Shown piece after piece: positions 25,635 through 35,076 of a DNA stretch of 64,000 nucleotides. The notes under the pieces were generated by a model. The model was given only the letters and a program-made list of their open reading frames with translations, made no database searches and had not been told where the DNA came from. How positions within the stretch are numbered: position 1 is the stretch's first letter; each line of letters begins with the position of its first letter. The position numbers and the translations under genes are program-made. Origin of the DNA: Lachnospiraceae bacterium (lineage in GTDB: Bacteria; Bacillota_A; Clostridia; Lachnospirales; Lachnospiraceae); NCBI GenBank assembly GCA_017626435.1, contig JAGAIR010000009.1:27806-91805 (forward strand). The letters are read 5' to 3'.

Positions 25635-26900
25635 TTAAATTGTGGTGTGAAGGATGATATCTGCTTTGAAAATATTACTTTCCTGTTGAAAAATAGATTC
25701 ACCATCGTATTTTTCTATAATGGATTGAATATTCCGAAGACCGTAACCATGTTTTTGGGAATCTTTTTTGGTTGTGTAAAGGATATCTCTTTTCTTGTTG
25801 AGTTGACCGTTAAAGGAATTATAGACGCTTATGTATAAGATATTTCTGTCGTACCGGATCAGGATATTCAGATATTTCTTTTCTGATTTTTTCAATGCAT
25901 CCAGTGCATTTTCTAATAAGTTGCTGAGAAGCATATTCAGATCAAAGGCAGAGATGATTTTTTCGTTGGGAACTCTTATCTGGGTTTCAATCTCACAGTG
26001 TAATTGTTCTGCCTGATTTAGCAGATAATTCAGGATGCTGTCAATTTCGTTATTTCCCGTATGTGTATATTCCCTAAAGACATCTAAATGCATTTCTATT
26101 TCATCAATGTAGGAGAGTGCATCCTTATAATGCCCCTGATGAATGTAATTGGAAAGAAGGAGAAGATGGTTTTTCATATCATGACGAATAGAACGGATAT
26201 TTTCCTGAGACTGATTGATTAATTCAAACTGGTTTTGATACATGGCAATTCGTTGTTCCATTGATTTCTGCTCCAGCGTTTTTTGATAGGCTTCATTTAT
26301 TTTATCGTATTGGAAGTAAGTAGATACATTGATCAGACATATCATACTGAGACCAAGCATGGTCAGAAAATGATTATTATTTCCCATGGTGACCAAAATA
26401 TCACAGATTACAGCACTTCCAACAGAAATGATTATAATGTTGATATAACTATTTCTGGATAAGCGGATGCCTTTGGTAAAGTGAAGGAAATTTTCTAACA
26501 AAAGAATAATTGCCAGGGAGAGAAAGGAAGAAAACATACTTCCCAGTGCTTCGTCATTTGGAAAAATGCTGGATTTAGAAAAAATGAGCCAGATAATATC
26601 CTCTGAAATAAAACCAAGAACAATTGATGCAGTTACAGACATTAGTTTGATCAATAAATTTCCGTTAAAAGAAAGAAGTGCAGCAGCCAGAAGTCCTGCA
26701 AAAAGAGAGGACAGAGTCAGGATAGGAGAGTCAAAAAAGAAATAGACGAGCCAGTTTATGATCCAGATGCCTGCATATAGAAATATAGGTGTTATTACAT
26801 ATTTTTTTCTCGGTGTCAGAAATAATTTGATGACTCGTATATTTAAATATGTGCTAAACAGATTGACTGTCAGGCTAAATAGTGCTTCTATTGATTCCAT
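25635..26900 (-). CDS. agrC: AgrC-like GHKL sensor histidine kinase
   Basis: 421 residues. Six or seven N-terminal membrane segments (about 1-200), then a cytoplasmic part with phosphoacceptor His in IRSIRHDMKNHLL, N box LLSNLLENALDAL and G box KHGYGLRNI. This HPK10-type layout is that of AgrC receptors. It lies 138 bp upstream of agrD in the same direction and downstream of the response regulator, and most likely senses the AgrD peptide. Confidence 0.88.
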   Translation of the reverse strand: MESIEALFSLTVNLFSTYLNIRVIKLFLTPRKKYVITPIFLYAGIWIINWLVYFFFDSPILTLSSLFAGLLAAALLSFNGNLLIKLMSVTASIVLGFISEDIIWLIFSKSSIFPNDEALGSMFSSFLSLAIILLLENFLHFTKGIRLSRNSYINIIIISVGSAVICDILVTMGNNNHFLTMLGLSMICLINVSTYFQYDKINEAYQKTLEQKSMEQRIAMYQNQFELINQSQENIRSIRHDMKNHLLLLSNYIHQGHYKDALSYIDEIEMHLDVFREYTHTGNNEIDSILNYLLNQAEQLHCEIETQIRVPNEKIISAFDLNMLLSNLLENALDALKKSEKKYLNILIRYDRNILYISVYNSFNGQLNKKRDILYTTKKDSQKHGYGLRNIQSIIEKYDGESIFQQESNIFKADIILHTTI

Positions 26901-26928
26901 ATGAAGTTCCTTTCCTTTGGTATTTTAT

Positions 26929-27654
26929 TTAACTACTTTTCTTTGCAATCTGATTTTTCAGGATATGTTCTTTTACGTGATTTCTCATAGAATAGCTGAT
27001 AGGAATCAGGACTCCGTTACTCATGATGATTTCGGTGGCACGATATTCTGAAACATAATTCGTATTGATAATAAATGATTTATGAACGCTGCAAAACATT
27101 TCATTGTTTATTTGCTTTAGCACATCAGATAATTTTCCATAAAAACAATTTTCACCATTGGAAGTAAAGAGATGGATAACCTTACCGGCACTTTGAAAAT
27201 ACAGAATACTTCTTTCGTCAATCCGGTATGCTTTCTTTTTGCTTTTGTATTCAAAATAAGATTTTGTTTGAACAAATAGCCGGCAATAGGTATTTATAAC
27301 ATTTGTAATATCCTGAGGGGTGACAGGTTTGATCAGAAAATCCATTGGACGTGTTTGAAACAGCTGCATAGCGTAACTTTCTTTGGAAGAGACATAAACA
27401 ATTTGTGTTCTTTCGTTGGAAATATCATTGCGTAATTTGTTTCCGATTGTCACACCATTTGTATCATTCAGTTCGATATCCAGAAATAGCAGGTCGAATA
27501 TTCCTCCGGAAGCTAAATAGTCACTAAGTCCTTTTCCTGATGTAAATATCTGTATTTCTATTGGTAACTTAATCTTGCTACAATAATCGATTAAATATTC
27601 TTCTATTCTCCAACAAAATTCTTCATTATCATCACAAATACCTATTCTGTACAT
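26929..27654 (-). CDS. agrA: AgrA-like LytTR response regulator
   Basis: 241 residues from the ATG complement at 27654 (MYRIGICDDNEEF; GAAAGG upstream). Receiver domain with DD near residues 7-8, phospho-Asp in LLFLDIELND and Lys in FLIKPVT, then a LytTR DNA-binding domain (about 140-240). It ends 28 bases before the kinase start, so the two form an operon. Confidence 0.88.
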   Translation of the reverse strand: MYRIGICDDNEEFCWRIEEYLIDYCSKIKLPIEIQIFTSGKGLSDYLASGGIFDLLFLDIELNDTNGVTIGNKLRNDISNERTQIVYVSSKESYAMQLFQTRPMDFLIKPVTPQDITNVINTYCRLFVQTKSYFEYKSKKKAYRIDERSILYFQSAGKVIHLFTSNGENCFYGKLSDVLKQINNEMFCSVHKSFIINTNYVSEYRATEIIMSNGVLIPISYSMRNHVKEHILKNQIAKKSS

Positions 27655-27944
27655 TTGAGTCATCCTTTCATTGACTGTTATTAAAAAAATTAAAATCCGC
27701 GGTTGTTCTCTTATGACTTTATACATTTTTTGTCTACAATTGTCACAGAGATTGGATCGTATTTTATTTTTGCGTTTCCATTATAGCAAATAAAAATTAT
27801 TATTGAAACAGGTTATTATCGTATAAGAAACCAAAATCAGATTGATGATAAAAATCCAATATGCTATGATAAAGAAAAAATTTTGGAAGGTTAAGTCGAT
27901 AGATCAGGCGGAAGACTGGGTGTCACAACAGGGAGGGGTTCATT

Positions 27945-28385
27945 ATGGAAGAGGTTGTAAAGATAGCGCATGTGGGAAGTGAAGTGGAAGGCGATATGAT
28001 TGTGGAAAGACTTCGCCAGAGTGGAATATATGGATATACACAGATAACAGGAGCAGTGCGTCCAAAATTGTATTCGGGAGGTTTGACAGCACAACTGGGA
28101 GTGGATATTTATGTACATCAGGAAAATCAGAAGAGAGCAAAAGAGTTAATTGATAGATGGGAGAACAGGATGATAGCGGAGGAGGATATTCAGGAGGAGG
28201 CTGTTTCTTCACCGGAAATTGCAGAAGATGTTTTGGAATATCTTGAAGAACAGAAATCCGGGAATGATAAGTCCCTGGGAGATAAGATTTTTTGGAAAGG
28301 AAACAGGAGAAGAGTTGCGCAGATTACAGCCTCTATTTTACTGCTGGGGGTATTACTTTTCTTGGTTTTGGGATATATTTTATAA
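27945..28385 (+). CDS. DUF2007-type protein with C-terminal membrane anchor
   Basis: 146 residues, start after GGGAGGGGTTCATT. The N-terminal ~70 residues (KIAHVGSEVEGDMIVERL) match the DUF2007 putative signal-transducing domain; residues 125-145 form one membrane helix. Followed after 19 bp by a membrane-bound spermidine-synthase-like gene. Confidence 0.7.
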   Translation: MEEVVKIAHVGSEVEGDMIVERLRQSGIYGYTQITGAVRPKLYSGGLTAQLGVDIYVHQENQKRAKELIDRWENRMIAEEDIQEEAVSSPEIAEDVLEYLEEQKSGNDKSLGDKIFWKGNRRRVAQITASILLLGVLLFLVLGYIL

Positions 28386-28404
28386 TGTGAAAGGGGGAAA
28401 TGGA

Positions 28405-30006
28405 ATGGGGAATAAAACGATTTTACAAAATAAAATATATTTATATTTGACGGAGTTTTTTGCAGGAATGTCTGTTATGGCGGTAGAACTGGGGGCAAGC
28501 CGGCTTTTAGCTCCGTATTTTAGTTCTTCGCAGATTGTCTGGACGATTATTATTGGTACGATAATGATTGCCATGGCACTGGGGAATATTTATGGAGGAA
28601 GGGCAGCAGATCGAAATCCCAATCCGGATAAACTATATAGCAGACTGATTATTGCAGCAGTATGGATTGCTGCGATACCGGTGGTGGGAAAGTATATTAT
28701 TCTGGGTATCTCCGCAGTGTTAATATTTACAGCGAACAGTCAGTTTCTGATTTGGGCAGCATTTTTTGCCTGTATGGTTCTCTTTGTATATCCATTGTTT
28801 TTACTTGGTACTGTTACGCCATCTCTGGTTAAATATACTGTAGACAGTCTGGATGATAATGGTAAGACAGTGGGGACTCTGGGAGCATTTAATACGATTG
28901 GAAGTATTTTAGGTACGTTTCTTCCGACTTTTGTGACTATTCCAGCGGTGGGGACCTCCCTTACTTTTTTGCTGTTTGCAGGAATTTTGCTAATGCTTTC
29001 TCTGGTCTATTTTATCAGTACCAGAACAAAGAGCAGGAAAATGGTAATGGGAATGATTTTATTTTTACTCTGTTGTCTCTGGGGACATTCCAGTAATTTT
29101 GCTTTTTGGGAAAAGAATCTGACCTATGAGGGTGAGTCAGTTTATAATTATCTTCAGGTTAAGGAGAATGAAGAAGATGTGATACTGTCTACCAATGTTT
29201 TATTTGGTGTACAGTCCATCTTAAAAAAAGAAGATACCCTGACGGGAATGTATTATGATTATGCCCTGGCTGCCCCTTTTATGTCTGGTGTCCATGACAA
29301 AGAAACGTTGGATGTGCTGATATTGGGAATGGGTACAGGGACTTTTGCCACACAGTGTAAACAATATTTTGATAATGCGGATGTGGAGGGGGTGGAGATT
29401 GACCAAAAGATTACAGATCTGGCAGAGAGATATTTTGATTTGCCGGAGGAGGTTAAGGTGACTACCTATGATGGACGTGCTTATCTCAATGCAGTAGATC
29501 GGAAATATGATGTGATCATGGTAGATGCCTATCAGGATATCACCATTCCTTTCCAGATGTCATCTGTAGAGTTTTTTACTATGGTAAAGGAACATCTCAG
29601 GGAGGATGGAGTTATGGTAGTTAATATGAATATGCGGGGAAATAAGGAGGGAAATATTAATCAATATCTTTCTGATACTATTTCTCATGTGTTTGATTCG
29701 GTGTATACAGCAGATGTGGATGGATATACCAATCGGGAATTGTTTGCTTCCGCATCTCCAGATCTTCTGAATACAATGGAGGCAAATATTCAGAAGGAAA
29801 ATCAGTGGGAACTTAAGCTTTTGATGAAACGGGTGTTGTCAGTTTTAGAAGAATACACACCGGGGTATTATCTTATGACGGATGATAAAGCTCCGGTTGA
29901 GTTGCTGGGGATGCAGGTGATCGATGACCTGATCCGGGATGAGGTGGATTACTACAGAAAAATTTATGAAGAAAAAGGATTACAAGGATTGCTGGAACAG
30001 CTGTAA
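28405..30006 (+). CDS. membrane-embedded spermidine synthase-like protein
   Basis: 533 residues from ATG 28405 (AAGGGGGAAATGGA upstream). The N-terminal ~220 residues contain about seven membrane helices (AVELGASRLLAPYFSSSQ). The C-terminal domain is a Rossmann-fold spermidine synthase type (LGMGTGTFATQCKQYF, VEGVEIDQKI, YDVIMVDAYQD). Such fusions are common in bacteria; actual aminopropyl transfer is unproven. Confidence 0.82.
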   Translation: MGNKTILQNKIYLYLTEFFAGMSVMAVELGASRLLAPYFSSSQIVWTIIIGTIMIAMALGNIYGGRAADRNPNPDKLYSRLIIAAVWIAAIPVVGKYIILGISAVLIFTANSQFLIWAAFFACMVLFVYPLFLLGTVTPSLVKYTVDSLDDNGKTVGTLGAFNTIGSILGTFLPTFVTIPAVGTSLTFLLFAGILLMLSLVYFISTRTKSRKMVMGMILFLLCCLWGHSSNFAFWEKNLTYEGESVYNYLQVKENEEDVILSTNVLFGVQSILKKEDTLTGMYYDYALAAPFMSGVHDKETLDVLILGMGTGTFATQCKQYFDNADVEGVEIDQKITDLAERYFDLPEEVKVTTYDGRAYLNAVDRKYDVIMVDAYQDITIPFQMSSVEFFTMVKEHLREDGVMVVNMNMRGNKEGNINQYLSDTISHVFDSVYTADVDGYTNRELFASASPDLLNTMEANIQKENQWELKLLMKRVLSVLEEYTPGYYLMTDDKAPVELLGMQVIDDLIRDEVDYYRKIYEEKGLQGLLEQL

Positions 30007-30129
30007 CCTGTATTTGACAGGAAGAAGTCTGTGTTATCGGAAAAGGATGTCATTTCAATGGTTGCTGGGTATAGGTAAAATCTATGACTGGCAATTACAT
30101 ACAGGTATATACAAAACTCTATATTCCTA

Positions 30130-30158
30130 TTGACAAAGTATGAAACAATTAATATGAT
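30130..30158 (+). promoter_or_regulatory. promoter of metY with nested inverted repeats
   Basis: TTGACA 30130-30135, 17-bp spacer, TATGAT 30153-30158. Two inverted repeats touch it: AAGTATGA/TCATACTT (30136-30143 and 30172-30179) and TATGATAAAT/ATTTATCATA (30153-30162 and 30196-30205). Confidence 0.7.
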
Positions 30159-30242
30159 AAATGCAAGCTAATCATACTTATTGGGTAGGAATAGTATTTA
30201 TCATAAAATAGATACTTGCTTCTACCGGAAAGAGAGGGGAAT

Positions 30243-31550
30243 ATGGGTAAAAGAGCATATAACGAAAGAAATTTGAAATTTGAGACATTACAGCTTCATG
30301 TGGGGCAGGAAGAGCCTGATCCGGTAACAGATGCCAGAGCAGTGCCCATTTATCAGACATCCTCCTATGTATTTCACAATAGCGAACATGCGGCTGCAAG
30401 ATTTGGACTTTCCGATGCGGGTAATATATATGGCAGACTGACTAATCCTACAGAGGATGTGTTTGAACAGAGAATTGCGAAGCTGGAGGGTGGTGTAGCT
30501 GCACTTGCAGTTGCTTCCGGTGCAGCAGCAATTAATTACACATTTCAGAATCTGGCGCAGGCGGGAGATCACATTGTAGCAGCAAAAAATATCTATGGTG
30601 GTACATATAACCTTTTGGAACACACACTTCCACAGTATGGTATTTCCACTACATTTGTAGAGCCAGATGATTTTGAGGAAATCCGTGGTGCTATTCAGGA
30701 GAATACAAAGGCGATTTTTATCGAAACCCTTGGCAATCCCAACTCGGATGTTGTAGATATTGAGGGAATTGCAAAAATTGCTCATGAAAATAAAATTCCA
30801 CTGGTCATTGATAATACCTTTGGTACACCGTATCTGATCCGGCCGATTGAATATGGTGCAGACATTGTACTGCATTCTGCTACTAAGTTTATTGGAGGTC
30901 ATGGTACGACTATTGGTGGTGTGATTGTAGACAGTGGAAAATTTGACTGGGAGGCATCTGGGAAGTTCCCATCCTTAACGGAACCAAACCCAAGCTATCA
31001 TGGTATCAGTTTTACGAAAGCAGTAGGCGCAGCAGCATTTGTCACGAAGATTCGAGCAATCTTACTGAGAGATACCGGAGCTACCTTGTCTCCATTCCAT
31101 GCATTTTTCTTTCTGCAGGGACTGGAAACGCTTTCTCTCCGTGTAGAACGGCATGTTGAAAACGCACTAAAGGTAGTAGAGTTTCTTAATAATCATCCAC
31201 AGGTAGAAGCGGTTCATCATCCTTCTATTACAGAGGACAGCAGACAGAAGGAGTTGTATGCAAAGTATTTCCCAAATGGGGGAGGTTCTATCTTTACCTT
31301 TGAAATTAAGGGGGATGCAAAGAAGGCAATGGACTTTATTGATAATCTGGAATTATTCTCTCTTTTAGCGAATGTAGCAGATGTAAAGTCTCTTGTGATC
31401 CATCCGGCAAGTACGACTCATTCACAGTTGAGTGATGAGGAATTAACAGAAGTGGGAATCAAGCCAAATACCATCCGCTTATCCATAGGAACAGAGCATA
31501 TTGATGATATTATTGAGGATTTGGAAGAGGCATTCCGTGCAGTAGAGTAA
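30243..31550 (+). CDS. metY: O-acetylhomoserine sulfhydrylase (homocysteine synthase)
   Basis: 435 residues from ATG 30243 (AGAGAGGGGAAT upstream). Cys/Met metabolism PLP enzyme of the MetY class: [20 protein letters not shown] at the N-terminus, PLP lysine in [14 protein letters not shown]. It makes homocysteine from O-acetylhomoserine and sulfide in the cytosol. Single-gene transcript with its own promoter and terminator. Confidence 0.92.
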   Translation: MGKRAYNERNLKFETLQLHVGQEEPDPVTDARAVPIYQTSSYVFHNSEHAAARFGLSDAGNIYGRLTNPTEDVFEQRIAKLEGGVAALAVASGAAAINYTFQNLAQAGDHIVAAKNIYGGTYNLLEHTLPQYGISTTFVEPDDFEEIRGAIQENTKAIFIETLGNPNSDVVDIEGIAKIAHENKIPLVIDNTFGTPYLIRPIEYGADIVLHSATKFIGGHGTTIGGVIVDSGKFDWEASGKFPSLTEPNPSYHGISFTKAVGAAAFVTKIRAILLRDTGATLSPFHAFFFLQGLETLSLRVERHVENALKVVEFLNNHPQVEAVHHPSITEDSRQKELYAKYFPNGGGSIFTFEIKGDAKKAMDFIDNLELFSLLANVADVKSLVIHPASTTHSQLSDEELTEVGIKPNTIRLSIGTEHIDDIIEDLEEAFRAVE

Positions 31551-31615
31551 TAGAAAGGCAGAGTCAGGAGACTGATTGACAAATATTGGGGATTGTGATA
31601 TAAATGATTTATTAC

Positions 31616-31646
31616 AAAGGCGTAGTTTTTTTACTGCGCCTTTTTT
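31616..31646 (+). terminator. terminator of metY
   Basis: AAAGGCGTAG / CTGCGCCTTT stem with one G-T pair, 8-nt T-rich loop, then a T-run. Confidence 0.8.
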
Positions 31647-31730
31647 CTTTTTTTGGCATTTTTCCAGAATCTATTTTTTATTATGGGGATAATAAGTCTG
31701 GAGAATAAGATAGAAAGGATTGGAAAAATT

Positions 31731-32180
31731 ATGAAGCGGAATGAGTTGGATCATATTGACTATGAAATATTAAATATGCTGCAGGAGAATGCCAGAATGC
31801 CTTTGAAGGAAATCGCATCCCGAGTGTATCTGTCATCTCCGGCAGTTTCTGCCAGAATTGACAATCTGGTCGGTAAGGGATATATTGAAGGATTTCATGC
31901 ACAGATCAATCCTGAAATTATGGGATTTCATATTAAGGCTTTTATTAATCTGGAGGTATCGCCAGAAGACAAAAAGGAGTTTTATCCGTATATTAAGGAT
32001 TGTCCTAATGTTGTGGAGTGCAATTGTGTAACGGGAGATTATTCTATGCTGTTGCAGGTATTGTTTCAGAGTACAATAGAATTAGACCAGTTTATCGGTG
32101 AATTGCAAAGATATGGCAGAACAAAAACTCTGATCGTGTTTTCTACATCTGTAGAACATAGAGGGGTGATCATGGAATGA
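31731..32180 (+). CDS. Lrp/AsnC family transcriptional regulator
   Basis: 149 residues from ATG 31731 (GAAAGGATTGG upstream; the ATG at 31653 is inside the metY terminator region). N-terminal winged helix (DYEILNMLQENARMPLKEIA, VYLSSPAVSARIDNLVGKG) and C-terminal RAM-type effector domain (CNCVTGDYSMLLQV). It probably responds to an amino acid and may control metY next to it. Confidence 0.88.
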   Translation: MKRNELDHIDYEILNMLQENARMPLKEIASRVYLSSPAVSARIDNLVGKGYIEGFHAQINPEIMGFHIKAFINLEVSPEDKKEFYPYIKDCPNVVECNCVTGDYSMLLQVLFQSTIELDQFIGELQRYGRTKTLIVFSTSVEHRGVIME

Positions 32181-32192
32181 TGGAATCATAAA

Positions 32193-32232
32193 AAGGGTGT
32201 CTGAATATGGTTATGCAGTTTCAAACACCCTT
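32193..32232. terminator. hairpin between convergent lrp and liaF-like genes
   Basis: AAGGGTGT / ACACCCTT stem with an inner TGAA/TTCA pairing. No long T-run on either side, so termination is plausible but not certain. Confidence 0.4.
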
Positions 32233-32268
32233 GAAATTAAAATTATGGATTCCTGTGGATACATGCTG

Positions 32269-32985
32269 TTAAATATAATAGACTTCTGTGCCGGCAAAGG
32301 AGACATCTCCAACCAGATACAAAGTTGGATTTCCTTCCTGATATTGACAGTTATCTGGATTTTTTATATGAACAGCACCAAAAGAGACGGAGGTATTATC
32401 GATTATTTTCCAGGTCTTTGGAACATAGAGAACCATATTACCAAAGGAAACTTCAACACGAACCTGGGCAGATCCCTGTTGGATGATAGCGTTGTCAAAG
32501 TAAACTTTCATTTCGCCAAAGCTGGTCTCCAGATGTGCTTTTACAAAGTTTTCGGAATTGATATATTTGATAGTAGAACCAAAGGAGTTTTCAAAATGGA
32601 TCACCTGGTCATCGGGGATATCTACAATTTCCGGTGTATGTGCTGGATGGTTGTGGATATGCCAATGGTGTTTTTTGGGGAAGAGAAGGTTTAATCCAAT
32701 GGAGCCAAGCAGAGCGGCACCTAATACAGTCCAAGGCGTCAGTTCGGTGATGCCAAGAGGTTCATCGTAAAGGCATGCCAGAAAGGCAATGGAAAAGAGA
32801 ATTTCTCCAAAACTGCGGGAGACAAGTCCTTTGATCAGTAGCCAGATAAATAAAATTGTCAATACAATACTAAAAAGTGAGAGGGTAGGCCAATATCCCA
32901 TTTTGCCTATGATCAGAGCCGCGGCTCCTGCCAGGAAACAGAGTCCCCAGAAAATTTTGTCTGCTTTAAAGTGTCTGTTATTCAT
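32269..32985 (-). CDS. LiaF-like membrane protein (cell-wall stress response type)
   Basis: 238 residues from the ATG complement at 32985 (GAGGTTACA upstream). Four N-terminal membrane helices, then a beta-helical C-terminal domain (ENSFGSTIKYINSENFV, LETSFGEMKVYFDNA, VEVSFGNMVLYVP, TSVSFGAVHIKN) as in LiaF/YvqF C-terminal domains. Lies 58 bp after a LytTR gene on the same strand. Confidence 0.78.
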   Translation of the reverse strand: MNNRHFKADKIFWGLCFLAGAAALIIGKMGYWPTLSLFSIVLTILFIWLLIKGLVSRSFGEILFSIAFLACLYDEPLGITELTPWTVLGAALLGSIGLNLLFPKKHHWHIHNHPAHTPEIVDIPDDQVIHFENSFGSTIKYINSENFVKAHLETSFGEMKVYFDNAIIQQGSAQVRVEVSFGNMVLYVPKTWKIIDNTSVSFGAVHIKNPDNCQYQEGNPTLYLVGDVSFAGTEVYYI

Positions 32986-33043
32986 TGTAACCTCATTTCC
33001 TGCACCTATTTTGTGCATTAATTGATATTTGTGTTGCTTTGAG

Positions 33044-33511
33044 TCATTCAAAATGTGTGGTCCGTTTTTCTTCTAATTTGTGGATCAGGGCTTTGTAATA
33101 ATTACGTGAAACATATACCTGCTTGTGGGAAGACTGGAATTCTACTACACTGGACGCTGTCAGGTTTCGGCTGATCGCATAGACAAGATTTGTATTCAAT
33201 ATGGAGGATTTTGATATTCTCATAAAGTGTCCTGGAAGGATTTCTTCCAGTTCATACAGCTTTAAGCGGGTCTGAAACATATCCTGTGTAGTGTGAGCCG
33301 CTACCATACCCCCATCTGTTTCAAAAAAGAGAATGTCATCCAGGGGCAGAAAATATTGCCGTTCTCCTTTTGTAAACTCCATTTTATTTTTGGAAGTGAT
33401 GGAATCCGATATGGCACGTTGAATCTGTTGTACCTGTTCAGACAGACTGCGGCAGCGGATGATGACCTCCTCTTCCTGCAGCGTTTCGTCCAGTTCAATT
33501 CGTATTTTCAT
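33044..33511 (-). CDS. stand-alone LytTR DNA-binding regulator
   Basis: 155 residues from the ATG complement at 33511 (MKIRIELDETL). No receiver domain; an N-terminal ~45-residue region, then a LytTR domain (DILFFETDGG..., HFMRISKSSILN, VSRNYYKALIHKL). Such regulators usually control an adjacent membrane protein, here the LiaF-like gene. Confidence 0.82.
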   Translation of the reverse strand: MKIRIELDETLQEEEVIIRCRSLSEQVQQIQRAISDSITSKNKMEFTKGERQYFLPLDDILFFETDGGMVAAHTTQDMFQTRLKLYELEEILPGHFMRISKSSILNTNLVYAISRNLTASSVVEFQSSHKQVYVSRNYYKALIHKLEEKRTTHFE

Positions 33512-33678
33512 TTTTTGCTCCATTCTTCTAGGATAAAACAGTCTGTTTTTCTGCTGTTTGAACACATTATAGGGAAGACAGCAGAAAATGTAAACCGTAT
33601 TTTTGTAAGAGGTAAGAATTGCAGGGTAAGAGGTAATGATTAAATTGTTGAAAGTATTTATACAGAATGGAGAATATT

Positions 33679-34848
33679 ATGACATATGATGAATTATTTC
33701 AATTAAAAGGATTGGAGAAGGCAAAACTTCTGGCTGGTAAATCTATACTTTCCAGAGAAATTACAGGTGCTCATGTTGTAGAAATTGTGGAGGCACAGGA
33801 CTGGGTAAAACGTGGGGAGCTGATCTTTGTCAGTGGAGTGGCTTTTCGTGATGTGGGGAAAGATTTAGAGAAGTCAATCCATGCCCTGGCAAAGAGACAG
33901 GTTGCAGGTGTGGTTGTTGAGATTGGTCCGTATATACCTGCTGTTACAGATGAAATGATTAATCTGTGCAATGAATTAAATCTTCCATTGCTGTCTCTTC
34001 CCTATGAGATACCGGTATCAGAAATTATTTCCCAGATTTATTTTGATATTTATAGTAAGGAGGAAACAAATAAATCCATTGGAAAATTTATGGAAGAGGT
34101 ACTTTATGGTGATACGGGAAAAGCTTTGGAACGGATTGAGCTGTTTAAATTTGACCAGAATAAGAAGCATGTGGCTCTGTATATCGGACTGGATGTAACG
34201 GAAGGGAGATCGATTACTGAGGAAGACAGAGAAAATCTTCTTAAGGCTGTGCGGATGTCCTTTGTAAAACAAATCCAGCTCCTCTATCTGGAGGAAGAAG
34301 ATGGCGTTGTTGCTATACAGGAGCTGGGTAAAGAGGAAAAGCTGCATCAGGTTATGGAGAAAAAACGGGAGGAAATAGAGAATAATCTGCAATACAGTCT
34401 GAAAGGTGCTTCCGTCAGTATGGGGGTGGGAAATGCTTTTGGAGGAAGTTATGCCATGAAAGAAAGTGTGTCGGAGGCAAAGAAGGCATATCGGGTGCTT
34501 CGTGCCTGCCAGACGAAGGGCAGCCTGCGGTATTATGATGAAATTGGGATTTACCGGGTATTCTTTGATCTGAAAAGTGAAGAGGTGCTAGAGAATCTTT
34601 TGGCAGAAACTTTGGGTGTTCTGATGGAATATGACAGGGAAAATGAAAGCGACCTGGTACATACACTGGAAGTATTTTTGGAGGAGGGTTGTAATATTTC
34701 TGCTGCAACAGAGAAACTTTTTGTTCATCGGAATACAGTGAAGTACAGAATAAAACGGATTGAAGAAATATTGGGAAGAGATTTAAAGGATGTGACCATA
34801 CAGTTCAATCTGCGGCTTGCATATAAAATACGCAGGTATCTCGGATAA
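33679..34848 (+). CDS. PucR family transcriptional regulator
   Basis: 389 residues from ATG 33679 (GGAG 7 bases upstream; an in-frame ATG at 33667 lacks one). N-terminal PucR ligand domain (residues 1-120), a central GGDEF-like CdaR domain, and a C-terminal HTH_30 (EEGCNISAATEKLFVHRNTVKYRI). PucR proteins activate catabolic operons for purines or amino compounds. It is followed by an iron alcohol dehydrogenase and an aminotransferase, its likely targets. Confidence 0.85.
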   Translation: MTYDELFQLKGLEKAKLLAGKSILSREITGAHVVEIVEAQDWVKRGELIFVSGVAFRDVGKDLEKSIHALAKRQVAGVVVEIGPYIPAVTDEMINLCNELNLPLLSLPYEIPVSEIISQIYFDIYSKEETNKSIGKFMEEVLYGDTGKALERIELFKFDQNKKHVALYIGLDVTEGRSITEEDRENLLKAVRMSFVKQIQLLYLEEEDGVVAIQELGKEEKLHQVMEKKREEIENNLQYSLKGASVSMGVGNAFGGSYAMKESVSEAKKAYRVLRACQTKGSLRYYDEIGIYRVFFDLKSEEVLENLLAETLGVLMEYDRENESDLVHTLEVFLEEGCNISAATEKLFVHRNTVKYRIKRIEEILGRDLKDVTIQFNLRLAYKIRRYLG

Positions 34849-34966
34849 GTGTTCTGGATAATAGAGGGATATTTAATTGTCTACCATGGACAAAAGAAGA
34901 AAAAATACTTTGTTCACTGTGGATATAGAAAAGGAAACAGAGGGATGATAAGATAAGCGCATAAAG

Positions 34967-35014
34967 CAGACAACCAAAGGCGGTTAGAACTTCCGGAGGG
35001 TTGTCTGTTTTTTT
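34967..35014 (+). terminator. terminator or leader attenuator before alcohol dehydrogenase
   Basis: CAGACAACC (34967-34975) pairs with GGTTGTCTG (34999-35007), followed by a T-run. It lies 63 bp before the dehydrogenase start, so it may end the pucR transcript or control the following operon. Confidence 0.65.
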
Positions 35015-35076
35015 CTATAATGAGGAATCGGTAAGACAGAGGATTTCGGATAGAAAATAGAGAAAGGAGAGAGAGG

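Noticed and set aside
30007..30242. SAM or T-box riboswitch before metY
   Set aside because: No conserved core of either class is visible and the leader after the -10 is only about 80 nt with operator-like repeats.
32197..32694. Plus-strand frame opposite the LiaF-like gene
   Set aside because: No ribosome site; the opposite strand encodes a coherent membrane plus beta-helix protein with a good start.
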